A DNA stretch of 64,000 nucleotides from Chryseobacterium cucumeris (lineage in GTDB: Bacteria; Bacteroidota; Bacteroidia; Flavobacteriales; Weeksellaceae): positions 248,001 to 312,000 of the forward strand of contig NZ_LUVZ01000044.1 of NCBI RefSeq assembly GCF_001593385.1, read 5' to 3'. Shown in pieces: positions 42,754 through 51,385 of the stretch. The notes beneath the pieces are model-generated. The model did not search any database. It was not told the DNA's origin and saw only the letters and a program-made list of their open reading frames with translations. The translations under genes were made by a program, and so were the position numbers. Numbering within the stretch: the stretch's first letter is position 1; each line of letters opens with the position of its first letter.

Positions 42754-43707
42754 TTAAAATAGTTTTAATTGTGTGTCTTCAATTACTAAATCCGTGCAAT
42801 GTTTATAAGCTATTAAATCTTCATCTATGTTAAGTTCTTGCATTATTTTTTTAGCTGATAGGATATCATTTTGAGAATAATAGTACAAACTCCATTTTAA
42901 TGAATTGCCTATTATCTCTGATATCTTTTTAAAATATGGAAGATCAATTTGATTGTAAGAATGTCCTAATACGACAATTTCATCAATATTTTTTAATTCA
43001 TTAAAATAGATGGAATTATTTTCTATGATTGTTTCTGTTGGTTTTCTCATCATATCGTAAAATGAGGAAACTGCATCTTCTGCAAATCTTTCGTGTCCTA
43101 CTTCTCCAGATTCTACATTACCATCCTCATCAACTGTAAGAAATGCATTTTCGTCGCCATATAGTGCTTGTCTGACATTGAAATCCTCAGATTTTTTTCC
43201 GTGTCCAAAAATTAATTCCTCACCAACTTTATTATGTATGTGTAAAATTCTGCTTAATGGAATTCTGTAAATATGTTCCAAGATTTCGGTATAGTTAAAA
43301 GTTATGTAATAGTCATATTTATCTAATTTATAAGTTCTTTTAACGTCAGCAATCTCTAACGAATTAATCCATTCCTCAAAGCCAATTCTAATTTTTGCTA
43401 ATAATTCCTCACATTCTTGTTCAACATAAATTTGTGCGTCATACCAATCACCCTCTCTAAAATCATCAGAAGCAAGATTGGGACTATTTTCACCGATAAT
43501 ATCAGTTATTGAATCATATATAATATCTTTTTCTAAACTTGTTTCAAAATCAGACCACAAATCAGAATCACTTTCAACGGAATAAAAGGTTTCCATTGTC
43601 TCTAAAATGTCAGGTCTATTTTCATTTAAGTAAGTGTAAAAATCAGAGTATCTGCAAGCTATTTTATGACTTATGTCGAAGCCGTTGCCTAAAATAAATA
43701 ATTTCAT
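42754..43707 (-). CDS. abiH: AbiH-family phage abortive-infection protein
   Basis: 317-residue protein that matches the AbiH family. Its N-terminus MKLFILGNGFDISHKIACRY followed by SDFYTYL is the hallmark start, with a Rossmann-like GNGFD loop; further blocks YDYYITFNYTEILEHIYRI and RILHIHNKVGEELIFGHG with the conserved NYTxxLE and HGxxxxxxxxGHG pattern are present. The later IDEIVVLGHSYNQIDLPYF holds the family GHS motif. In Lactococcus AbiH blocks phage multiplication; the mechanism is unknown. The ATG at 43707 starts the motif. It stands alone, flanked by island repeats. Confidence 0.9.
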   Translation of the reverse strand: MKLFILGNGFDISHKIACRYSDFYTYLNENRPDILETMETFYSVESDSDLWSDFETSLEKDIIYDSITDIIGENSPNLASDDFREGDWYDAQIYVEQECEELLAKIRIGFEEWINSLEIADVKRTYKLDKYDYYITFNYTEILEHIYRIPLSRILHIHNKVGEELIFGHGKKSEDFNVRQALYGDENAFLTVDEDGNVESGEVGHERFAEDAVSSFYDMMRKPTETIIENNSIYFNELKNIDEIVVLGHSYNQIDLPYFKKISEIIGNSLKWSLYYYSQNDILSAKKIMQELNIDEDLIAYKHCTDLVIEDTQLKLF

Positions 43708-43814
43708 TGTTTTTTTGTTGATTAGGATGTAGGATAACAATCAAGTTTACGTATTGCCATTGCACCAAGATAAGATATAAACTTATTATTTCCTTATGGA
43801 GAACTATAATTTAA

Positions 43815-43866
43815 ACAAAAAAATACTCTACAAAGTAGAACAGTTAGTATATTAATTTGTCTTAAC
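43815..43866. repeat. groEL-downstream remnant, copy 3
   Basis: AAAAAATACTCTACAAAGTA then ATATTAATTTGTCTTAACT is clearly related to the sequence downstream of groEL at 47165-47215 and to copy 2 at 45908. It no longer carries any groEL coding bases. Confidence 0.7.
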
Positions 43867-43924
43867 TAGATTATAAAGAATCTGAAGGGGGAGACTTCGG
43901 ATTTTGTTTTATTTAAATATTCTA

Positions 43925-43977
43925 ATAGTATGATCCAAAAGTCTATGCAATACGAGACAATCGTGCGGTAACGGGGA
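43925..43977. repeat. Island repeat, right arm only (copy D)
   Basis: CAATACGAGACAATCGTGCG followed by GTAACGGGG matches the right arm of copy C, directly at the 3' end of the small zinc-ribbon gene. Confidence 0.6.
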
Positions 43978-43980
43978 ATA

Positions 43981-44193
43981 TTATTTTTGATCATTATTAA
44001 TTCTCACTAAGTATGGCTCCGTTGTAGAATTCCATTTTACAAGATCTTTTCCACATATACATGTTAGAGTTCCAGTTTCTTTATAAGGAGCTTTTATTGA
44101 GTCAAATTCAAATTTATATTCAGCACCACAGCTTTTACATTTTATATTACCGAATGGAGTTTCTGGTCTATCACAATTTAAATATATTGTCAT
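43981..44193 (-). CDS. Small zinc-ribbon protein, partner of the HD protein
   Basis: 70-residue protein with two Cys pairs: C19xxC22 (IKCKSCGAEYKF) and C45xC47 (GTLTCICGKDLVKW). One zinc ribbon is the likely result. It begins 17 nt after the stop of the HD-domain gene and is probably translated from the same mRNA. It could be a zinc-dependent RNA, DNA or protein adapter for the HD enzyme. No family is recognised. Confidence 0.65.
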   Translation of the reverse strand: MTIYLNCDRPETPFGNIKCKSCGAEYKFEFDSIKAPYKETGTLTCICGKDLVKWNSTTEPYLVRINNDQK

Positions 44194-44209
44194 TTTAAAG
44201 TTTTTTTAA

Positions 44210-45748
44210 TTATAGATTAGCAATTAGTGATTTTATTTTTTTTTCAAGCTTTAGAAATTCATCGGCTTTAGTAAAGGTTTTATTTCTTCTTAAATATATT
44301 CGTTTGATAAAAACATTAGTTTTGCTTAAGAACTTCATTTCATCACTAACTTTATTCCAATCTTTTCTAGTTTCTACACCATCAATTAGTACAGCTTTGG
44401 ATTTATCGAAGCCCTTTAATCCTAAATTTGAAGAGTAGTTCTCTTGAATTAATATCCCGTGCTTTTCTAATTTAGATTTCAGTTTTTTTAATTTTCTACT
44501 ATTAAATTTATAAGAATCGAAATCTTTATTTTGTCTAGCCTTTTCAATATTTATTCTTTTCTCAAAGCACCTTTTCCATAAATTTCTATCAAGCAGCTCA
44601 TCCAATACATCATTTTCAACACACACATCTTTACAAATTTTGCATCCGTTTTTTTCTAATATATGTTTTAAGGTAGAATTGAAAAAATATTCATCTCCAT
44701 TCTTACAATAAAAATCTTCAAACTCTTTATAATTCTGTATATTATCTAAGACACTTTGTCCCTTTAAATGCCTAAAAACAAAATCTAGCATAGAGTTAGT
44801 AGCGGAATTCGTTTTGTGGAAATATACTTGATTATATAAATGATTTCTAGATTGTATAAATCTTACAATTGAATCTAGTCCACTTTTTTTAATTCCCAAT
44901 GTAAATCTGCCTTCATGTTCAACTGGTAATAATGATGCTAATATTCTACTTTGGTCAAAAAAGCCATATTTAACACCAGAATAAAAACTATCTCTATATA
45001 AGTAATCCATTCTATCAGCATCAAATGGAAATCCAGCAATTATAGAATTAAAATAATCAGAAAAATTTTTATCATTGATTTTTATTTCATAATCATATAA
45101 AAATTTTGGATCGATCATTTTTAGAATATTTCTTATATCTATTGAGTCTCTAATCTTTTTTGATTCTTTTGTTAAGTTATCATTATTTTTTAAAACATAT
45201 ATTAGCTTTATAATAAAGACACAGGATACTAATTCATGTTCGATTCTTTTATTTTCTAAATTTCCGGATTGAATGAAATGTTCAAAATAGGGTAAATATT
45301 TTTTAAAAATCTTTTTTTCGTTATATAGTATTTTAAGAAGTTTTTCTCCTGTTATAGTAAAATCATCAAATTTATGTGATGTTGGCCCATGCCCAATATC
45401 ATGTAACAATGCTGCTAAACGAAGTTCTTGCAAGATAACTTCTAAATCACTTGTATTAGCAATGTTTTTTACAGATGTATATTCTTTATCCTTATTGTAT
45501 TTTTGCTTCTTTAAAGCTGTAGTTTCTACATTTTCATTGGATTTATTATATATCATTTCGGCTAAATGCATAACACCAATTGAATGTTCGAATCTTGTGT
45601 GATTTGCTCCGGGAAATATATAATTAAGCAGCGTATTTTGTTTAACTTTTCTTAATCTTCCAAAAATTTTCTGATTAATTATAAATTCTTCAATTTCTGT
45701 AATTTCAATTAATCCATGTATTGGATCTAAAATTTTCCCTGTTTTCAT
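44210..45748 (-). CDS. HD-domain (SAMHD1/dGTPase-like) phosphohydrolase
   Basis: 512-residue metal-dependent phosphohydrolase. The HD signature is complete: H50-T-R52-F-E-H55-S (HTRFEHSIGV), then H116-D117 with I-G-H120-GPTSHKFDD, and the last Asp in FPFDADRMDYLYRDSFYSG near 256-265. This is the SAMHD1/COG1078-like pattern, and relatives cleave dNTPs. Bacterial homologues also occur in anti-phage systems that deplete nucleotides. A C-terminal extension of about 190 residues is Lys-rich. It precedes the 70-residue zinc-ribbon gene by 17 nt and lies in the island beside groEL, which suggests defence. A housekeeping role cannot be excluded. Confidence 0.85.
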   Translation of the reverse strand: MKTGKILDPIHGLIEITEIEEFIINQKIFGRLRKVKQNTLLNYIFPGANHTRFEHSIGVMHLAEMIYNKSNENVETTALKKQKYNKDKEYTSVKNIANTSDLEVILQELRLAALLHDIGHGPTSHKFDDFTITGEKLLKILYNEKKIFKKYLPYFEHFIQSGNLENKRIEHELVSCVFIIKLIYVLKNNDNLTKESKKIRDSIDIRNILKMIDPKFLYDYEIKINDKNFSDYFNSIIAGFPFDADRMDYLYRDSFYSGVKYGFFDQSRILASLLPVEHEGRFTLGIKKSGLDSIVRFIQSRNHLYNQVYFHKTNSATNSMLDFVFRHLKGQSVLDNIQNYKEFEDFYCKNGDEYFFNSTLKHILEKNGCKICKDVCVENDVLDELLDRNLWKRCFEKRINIEKARQNKDFDSYKFNSRKLKKLKSKLEKHGILIQENYSSNLGLKGFDKSKAVLIDGVETRKDWNKVSDEMKFLSKTNVFIKRIYLRRNKTFTKADEFLKLEKKIKSLIANL

Positions 45749-46135
45749 GTTATTATCTTAATATCTGAAATACTCTATACATAATAATTAATATAGTTTG
45801 TTTCAGCATTATTTTAGTAAAATATGTAATACTATAAATTACTATATTGATAGAGTTTTTGCTAATTTAAAGGAATATAATTATATTTTTTTACGGGAAA
45901 CCATAAGAACGAAAAAATGCCCTACAAAAGTAGAACGTTTAATATATTAATTTGTCTTAGCGACACGCTATTACATCATTCCTGGCATTCCACCACCCAT
46001 TGGCATAGCTGGTTCAGCGCTCTTCACTTCAGTGATAACACGTTCAGTAGTAAGAAGCATTCCAGAAACAGAAGCTGCGTTTTCAAGGGCAACCTTAACC
46101 CATATTTTGCCAATATAATATTATCTATAGTTGCA
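45749..46135. other. 387-nt region holding the second groEL remnant
   Basis: It contains copy 2 of the groEL 3' end (45908-46094) and a plain AT-rich stretch to the left. No intact gene was found. Confidence 0.7.
45908..46094 (-). pseudogene. groEL 3'-terminal remnant, copy 2
   Basis: From 46094 to the stop at 45971 this reads VALENAASVSGMLLTTERVI then TEVKSAEPAMPMGGGMPGMM, the last 40 residues of GroEL, with one amino-acid change (TTERV; the intact gene has TTECV) and several silent changes. The downstream part includes the terminator-like stretch. It is not a recent identical duplicate. The coding match ends sharply near 46094. Confidence 0.92.
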
Positions 46136-46963
46136 TTATTCGGTTTTTGATCGAACGAATTTAAGTGTGTCAGTAATTATTGGTTTTGTCCAACCAATGT
46201 TTTCATCGGGATTTTTTTGTTCAAGGACTACTTTTACAGTATCAGAAAGTTTGTCAAGATAAATTATTTTTCTTCCGTTTCCAATTTCGCTGGAATTTTC
46301 ATCTGTCGATAATCGAAGTTCAAACGGAAAATCTATAAAGTAGTCCCTATAATCATATTTAAAAATTATTTCCAATGGATAACTGATATTTGAAATTTTA
46401 TTATTTTCATCGTATTCTATTTCAATTTTTGCAGTGTAAAACATTACATCTTTTTTGTTTAATAAGGTATAATTATTTTTTAATGGTTTATAAAAAACAT
46501 TTTCAATACGCTTTTGTTTAGCTTGTTTTACATCGTTTTCTTTTGTTGCTGCAAATACTATAAATGAATAGCTTAAAGCATTTCCAATTAAAAGAGGAAT
46601 AAATAATTTTTTAAAACTGAATTTGAAAATTTTTGATATAGCGAAAGTTTCAATACACACACTTCCCAAGCACATCAAAAAATAAGTTGAAATCCAGTTA
46701 AATTTGTCAAAAGTTGCATTTGGAAGAAATCTATCAATTGCAAAATGCCAAATTAACATTGCAAACATCATCACAAGAGTTCCAAGAAATCCAGAAATTA
46801 AATTTCCGATTATTGATATTAGCACAGATTTTTTCCAACCAATTTTAAGAAATACATAAATAGTTATGGTTTCAATAATTATTGTAAGGAAAATTAAATA
46901 CCAAAATTTTTGAACTTCTTCACTAACATAAATAGCGGGCCAAATTACATTTAATAAAGTCAT
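46136..46963 (-). CDS. Membrane protein inserted between groEL copies
   Basis: 275-residue protein with four or five membrane helices in the first 155 residues (near 5-45, 48-70, 88-110 and 120-140: WYLIFLTIIIETITIYVFLK, FIPLLIGNALSYSFIVFAA), then a soluble domain of about 120 residues with beta strands (VMFYTAKIEIEYDENNKISN, IFKYDYRDYFIDFPFELRLS). No family recognised. It lies between the functional groEL and a groEL remnant, so it is cargo of one insertion event. Codon use is AT-rich. Confidence 0.6.
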   Translation of the reverse strand: MTLLNVIWPAIYVSEEVQKFWYLIFLTIIIETITIYVFLKIGWKKSVLISIIGNLISGFLGTLVMMFAMLIWHFAIDRFLPNATFDKFNWISTYFLMCLGSVCIETFAISKIFKFSFKKLFIPLLIGNALSYSFIVFAATKENDVKQAKQKRIENVFYKPLKNNYTLLNKKDVMFYTAKIEIEYDENNKISNISYPLEIIFKYDYRDYFIDFPFELRLSTDENSSEIGNGRKIIYLDKLSDTVKVVLEQKNPDENIGWTKPIITDTLKFVRSKTE

Positions 46964-47160
46964 TTATTTTTTGCGAGATATTGGTTTTGCAATTACAGAT
47001 AACGTCCAAATATAGGCATTGCGCAAATATCACATATATATTATTGCGCTTATTTCATATATGTATTGTACAATTGCTTGTTAAACAGCGGTTTATTTTT
47101 AGTTGTTTTGGATAAACGCAATAGTTTATAATAAATGATAAACAAAGGAGTTATCTACAA
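46964..47160. other. AT-rich spacer next to groEL terminator
   Basis: A stretch with GCGCAAATATCACATATATA and ATTGCGCTTATTTCATATAT, an imperfect repeat with inner palindromes. No gene seen. Confidence 0.4.
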
Positions 47161-47162
47161 AA

Positions 47163-47200
47163 TAAAAAAACCGCCCTACAAAAGCAGAGCGATTTTATAT
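47163..47200 (-). terminator. groEL terminator
   Basis: CGCTCTGC TTTT GTAGGGCG hairpin with wobble pairs, followed on the minus strand by TTTTTTTATT. Confidence 0.65.
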
Positions 47201-47225
47201 ATTAATTTGTTTCAGCGACACGCTG

Positions 47226-48851
47226 TTACATCATTCCTGGCATTCCACCACCCATTGGCATAGCTGGTTCAGCGCTCTTTACTTCAGTGATAACACATTC
47301 AGTTGTTAAAAGCATTCCAGATACAGAAGCTGCATTTTCAAGGGCAACTCTTGTTACTTTAGTTGGGTCAATGATTCCTGCTTCAAGCATGTGAACATAC
47401 TCGTCAGTTTTCGCGTTGTATCCGAAGTCTCCTGAACCTTCTGCTACTTTAGCAACGATTACAGAACCTTCACCACCTGCGTTGGCAACGATTTGTCTTA
47501 ATGGCTCTTCGATCGCTCTCTTAACGATTTTGATCCCTGTAGTTTCGTCAGCGTTAGATCCTGAAAGATTATCAAGTGCAGAGATGGCTCTTACTAAAGC
47601 AACACCACCACCAGCAACAATACCTTCTTCTACAGCTGCTCTTGTAGCGTGTAGGGCATCATCTACTCTGTCTTTTTTCTCTTTCATTTCTACTTCAGAA
47701 GCAGCACCTACGTAAAGTACAGCAACACCACCAGCTAACTTAGCTAATCTTTCTTGAAGTTTCTCTCTGTCGTAGTCAGAAGTTGTAGTTTCCATCTGAG
47801 CTTTGATCTGAGCAACTCTTCCTTTGATTTTCGCTTCGTCACCACCACCGTTTACAACTGTTGTGTTGTCTTTGTCGATCGTTACTTTCTCAGCAGTTCC
47901 AAGCATATCCAAAGAGATGTTTTCCATAGTGAAACCTTGCTCTTCAGAGATTACCTGTCCACCTGTAAGGATCGCGATATCTTCCAACATTGCTTTTCTT
48001 CTGTCTCCGAATCCTGGAGCTTTTACAGCAGCAATTTTAAGAGAACCTCTTAGTTTGTTGACTACCAAAGTAGCTAAAGCTTCTCCTTCAACTTCTTCAG
48101 AGATAATTAATAGAGACTTACCACCTTGTGCAATTGGCTCAAGAACAGGTAACAATTCTTTCATGGAAGAAATTTTCTTCTCTACTAAAAGGATATATGG
48201 GTTTTCAAGTTCAGCTAACATTTTCTCAGGGTTCGTCACGAAGTAAGGTGACTGGTATCCTCTGTCGAACTGCATACCTTCTACAACGTCTACGGTTGTA
48301 TCAGTACCTTTAGCCTCTTCTACAGTGATTACTCCTTCTTTACCTACTTTTCCGAACGCTTCAGCGATTAAAGAACCGATGGTATCATCGTTGTTGGCAG
48401 AAATAGAAGCAACCTGCTTGATTTTTTCTGAAGAATCTCCAACTTCCTGAGATTGAGATTTAAGGTTTTCCACAACAGCAGTTACTGCTTTGTCGATCCC
48501 TCTTTTAAGATCCATAGGGTTAGCACCTGCAGCTACGTTCTTAAGACCTTCTCTTACGATAGCCTGTGCCAATACAGTAGCGGTAGTAGTACCGTCTCCT
48601 GCGATATCGTTGGTTTTGGAAGCTACTTCTTTTACCATCTGAGCTCCCATGTTTTCTACCTTATCTTCAAGTTCGATTTCTTTTGCTACAGAAACACCGT
48701 CCTTAGTTACGTGTGGAGCACCGAAAGATTTTTCGATTACTACGTTTCTCCCTTTAGGACCTAAAGTTACTTTTACTGCATTTGCTAATGCATCAACCCC
48801 TCTTTTTAGAGCGTCTCTTGATTCAATATCGAATTTTATTTCTTTTGCCAT
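47226..48851 (-). CDS. groEL: Chaperonin GroEL (HSP60)
   Basis: 541-residue chaperonin that folds proteins in an ATP-driven cycle with GroES. Seen: the N-terminal AKEIKFDIESRDALKRGVDA, TVTLGPKGRNVVI-like block, DGTTTATVLAQAI (ATP site), GFGDRRKAMLEDIAILTGG, AAVEEGIVAGGGVALVRA, and the C-terminal GGGMPGMM tail. Length is normal. It follows groES with 103 nt between them and its 3' end is the target of an insertion hotspot. No CIRCE element was found upstream. Confidence 0.98.
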   Translation of the reverse strand: MAKEIKFDIESRDALKRGVDALANAVKVTLGPKGRNVVIEKSFGAPHVTKDGVSVAKEIELEDKVENMGAQMVKEVASKTNDIAGDGTTTATVLAQAIVREGLKNVAAGANPMDLKRGIDKAVTAVVENLKSQSQEVGDSSEKIKQVASISANNDDTIGSLIAEAFGKVGKEGVITVEEAKGTDTTVDVVEGMQFDRGYQSPYFVTNPEKMLAELENPYILLVEKKISSMKELLPVLEPIAQGGKSLLIISEEVEGEALATLVVNKLRGSLKIAAVKAPGFGDRRKAMLEDIAILTGGQVISEEQGFTMENISLDMLGTAEKVTIDKDNTTVVNGGGDEAKIKGRVAQIKAQMETTTSDYDREKLQERLAKLAGGVAVLYVGAASEVEMKEKKDRVDDALHATRAAVEEGIVAGGGVALVRAISALDNLSGSNADETTGIKIVKRAIEEPLRQIVANAGGEGSVIVAKVAEGSGDFGYNAKTDEYVHMLEAGIIDPTKVTRVALENAASVSGMLLTTECVITEVKSAEPAMPMGGGMPGMM

Positions 48852-48861
48852 TTTTGATTAG

Positions 48862-48955
48862 ATATTAGATGTTAGATGTCAGATATTAGACAACTAACAA
48901 AAGTTTTTTTAATTTGATTTTTAATCTGAAATCTGATGTCTGTGATCTGAAATCT
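48862..48955. repeat. Direct/inverted repeats between groES and groEL
   Basis: AGATATTAGATGTTAGATGT on the left and CTGAAATCTGATGTCTGTGA on the right are built from similar AGATxTTAGA-type units that can pair imperfectly, so the operon spacer can form a long hairpin. Confidence 0.55.
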
Positions 48956-49233
48956 TAGCCAATAATTCCCAATAAATCAGCTTCTCTTACGATCAAATAA
49001 TCTTTACCTTCCAACTTTAATTCAGAACCTGAATATTTACCATAAAGTACTTTGTCACCTACCTGAACCGTTGTAGGCTCGTCTTTTTTACCAGGACCTA
49101 CTGCTACTACAGTACCTTCTTGCGGCTTTTCCTTTGCAGTGTCCGGGATAATGATTCCTGAAGCTGTTTTAGTTTCTGCTGCGATTGGCTCTACCAGAAC
49201 TCTGTCTGCCAATGGTTTAAAGTTTACTGACAT
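48955..49233 (-). CDS. groES: Co-chaperonin GroES (HSP10)
   Basis: 92-residue co-chaperonin that caps the GroEL ring. Seen: SVNFKPLADRVLVEPIAAET, KTASGIIIPDTAKEKPQEGT (mobile-loop region), VVAVGPGKKDEPTTVQVGDK and VLYGKYSGSELKLEGKDYLI with the terminal DLLG. It is followed by groEL on the same strand. No CIRCE inverted repeat (TTAGCACTC) was seen upstream, and no clear TAnnTTTG box, so regulation is not visible. Confidence 0.97.
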   Translation of the reverse strand: MSVNFKPLADRVLVEPIAAETKTASGIIIPDTAKEKPQEGTVVAVGPGKKDEPTTVQVGDKVLYGKYSGSELKLEGKDYLIVREADLLGIIG

Positions 49234-49349
49234 AATATATTTAATTTTTTAATTATTTCTGTGTTGTAAGTCTCTAAATGTATGCCATGAGACGCTGATG
49301 GCTGAAATGGCAGATTTTTATTTTTGAATGTGAAAATTTGGCAGAAAAA

Positions 49350-50141
49350 TTATTTTTTGCGGGCCGGAAATCCCAAAAGATAACTGGTTGTTACGGGTAC
49401 TACAAACAACAGAACGGTAATGGCGGAAACTAAAATTTCCATGGTATGGCTGCCTAAGAAATGAGCGAATGCCGTAGCAGGGTAGAAGTGCTCGTATAAG
49501 GACAGACTTAATTTAATTCCTAAAATGGCAATGACAATAAAAGCTGCCGTTTCCAGGAAAGGAAATACCTGCATCAAACGGACAAACCACTGCGCAATAA
49601 ATCTCATGGCTAAAATTCCTATAAAAACACCCAGTGTGATTAAAAGTAAATTGTCTGAAAACGCTACGGCAGCAAAGACATTATCTATAGAAAAAGCAAG
49701 ATCCATCACTTCCACAATAGCAACCGTTGCCCAGAATTGACCCAGCAATCCGATGGAATTTTTATACAGCCAGCTGGATTCTTTGTTCGGGCTTTCCTCA
49801 GGATTTTCTTCATCATTTGTGTTTTTAATTTTTTTGATGAACCAGTCAAAGGAAATATAAATTAGATATAATCCTCCCAGTGGTTTCAGCCACCATACGG
49901 AAATCAGGACGGAAGCAAAAATAAGAGCAAGCCCGCGAAATACATAAGCTCCAAGAATCCCATATTTCAGGGCTTTTTTTCTTTGATGTTCGGGCAGGTC
50001 CATGACGATGGTTGCCAATACGGCCGCATTGTCTACGGAGAGAAGGCTTTCGATAAGGATCAGATTGCCGATAATGGCTATCGATTTTGCAGGGTTTTCT
50101 AATATGTCATTGAAAAGGTGTGTAAAATCAGGAAATATCAT
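49350..50141 (-). CDS. TerC-family integral membrane protein
   Basis: 263-residue membrane protein with about seven helices of the TerC/YkoY family. Seen: IAIIGNLILIESLLSVDNAA with the Asp of the SxDN motif near residue 37, and later EVMDLAFSIDNVFAAVAFSD near residue 165, the duplicated SIDN motif. Members are linked to metal (Mn2+) export; tellurite resistance is the historic name. Its start overlaps the end of the symporter gene by 14 nt, so the two form an operon. Confidence 0.88.
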   Translation of the reverse strand: MIFPDFTHLFNDILENPAKSIAIIGNLILIESLLSVDNAAVLATIVMDLPEHQRKKALKYGILGAYVFRGLALIFASVLISVWWLKPLGGLYLIYISFDWFIKKIKNTNDEENPEESPNKESSWLYKNSIGLLGQFWATVAIVEVMDLAFSIDNVFAAVAFSDNLLLITLGVFIGILAMRFIAQWFVRLMQVFPFLETAAFIVIAILGIKLSLSLYEHFYPATAFAHFLGSHTMEILVSAITVLLFVVPVTTSYLLGFPARKK

Positions 50142-51339
50142 TTTTTAAGGGAATAGAATTTTGATTAAGTTTTGAAATAATGGCAGCCGAAACTGAAATG
50201 CCGATGAAATTGGTAACCGATCTGGCTTCGTTCATAAAGCGGTCTATGCTATATAAAAGCGCAAGATCTGTGGTGGGAATTTTTCCAAACCTGCTTAGGG
50301 TAAACATCAGCGCAAGGAAGCCTGATCCTGGAACCCCGGAAGCTGTTTTGGAAGCAATGGAAATCGTGATAAAAAGCCAGAAATAATCCATTGGTGTAAG
50401 GGAAATATTGTAAAGCTGAACGAGGAAAATACATGAAATAGAAAGATAAATACAAGCTCCTGCCAGATTAAAATTGTACCCGAGAGGAATAATAAGACGA
50501 AGAATTTTCCGGTCATAGCCCTGTGATTCCATTTTGTCAAAGATCATTGGGAAGGCAGTTTTCGAAGAAGATGTTGCCACCACAAGAATGATTTCTTCTT
50601 TGATGCTGATCAGAAAATCCCAAAGATTAATTTTAAAGTAAGCTGTTATAACACCTAATATACCAAAAATGAAGAATACACTGGTAAGATATACTGTAGC
50701 GACAATTTTACTTAATGGCAGTAAAGTATTAATTCCATATACCGAAATGCCATAAGCGATGTTACAGAAAATGACTATTGGCAGAAACAGGTACACATAT
50801 TTGATGAGCCTGAAAAACAGATTTCTTCCTGCGTCTAAAGCTTTAAAGATGTTATTTCTCTTCTTCGAAATACCAATCACAACTCCCGCAGATATGGATA
50901 TGAAAAGAAAAAGTACATAGTTGCTGATATGCAGTGGGTTGCTGGCCGTTGTTAAAAATCTTTCCGGAAGTGCCTTGTGCGAAGAAATAATAATTCCCGT
51001 GTTGGCTCCCGGCTTTAAAAGAAGGCCGGACCCGATTCCCAATACAATGCTTATGGAAGTGATGATTAAAAAATACAGAACCATCTGGATTACAATTTTA
51101 AAAGCATTTTTAGTGCTGAAAATATAGCTTACGCCATAGGTTACCGCAATGAAAATAACAGGAATGATCAACACTTCAAGAAGCATAAAAAAGTAACTGC
51201 TTACCTTTTCCAGCTGTTTACCGACTTCCGGAAAATAATAACCCGTTAATGCACCACAGATAATAGCCGTGAAAACATACAGGGTAAGGTTTCTTAAATA
51301 GGAGTCTGTAAATGTTTTTTGCTTAACAGTTTTCATCAT
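50128..51339 (-). CDS. Dicarboxylate/amino-acid:cation symporter (DAACS)
   Basis: 403-residue membrane transporter with eight or more helices. Seen: AYFKINLWDFLISIKEEIIL, VATSSSKTAFPMIFDKMESQ (the SSSxxxxP hairpin region), IIPLGYNFNLAGACIYLSIS, ASKTASGVPGSGFLALMFTL and DRFMNEARSVTNFIGISVSA; these match glutamate/C4-dicarboxylate symporters (DctA/GltP type). The Asp and Asn residues that bind Na+ or H+ are in RFMNEARSVTNF. It is the first gene of the pair with TerC. Confidence 0.9.
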   Translation of the reverse strand: MMKTVKQKTFTDSYLRNLTLYVFTAIICGALTGYYFPEVGKQLEKVSSYFFMLLEVLIIPVIFIAVTYGVSYIFSTKNAFKIVIQMVLYFLIITSISIVLGIGSGLLLKPGANTGIIISSHKALPERFLTTASNPLHISNYVLFLFISISAGVVIGISKKRNNIFKALDAGRNLFFRLIKYVYLFLPIVIFCNIAYGISVYGINTLLPLSKIVATVYLTSVFFIFGILGVITAYFKINLWDFLISIKEEIILVVATSSSKTAFPMIFDKMESQGYDRKILRLIIPLGYNFNLAGACIYLSISCIFLVQLYNISLTPMDYFWLFITISIASKTASGVPGSGFLALMFTLSRFGKIPTTDLALLYSIDRFMNEARSVTNFIGISVSAAIISKLNQNSIPLKNDIS

Positions 51340-51385
51340 TCACTTTTTTATAGATAATAAGATTACGAAATTCAAAGATATAACC

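Noticed and set aside
38530..47225. Integron cassettes with attC sites
   Set aside because: The palindromic repeats lack the GTTRRRY core and no integron integrase was seen.
49234..49349. CIRCE element (TTAGCACTC-N9-GAGTGCTAA) upstream of groES
   Set aside because: No such inverted repeat was found by eye.
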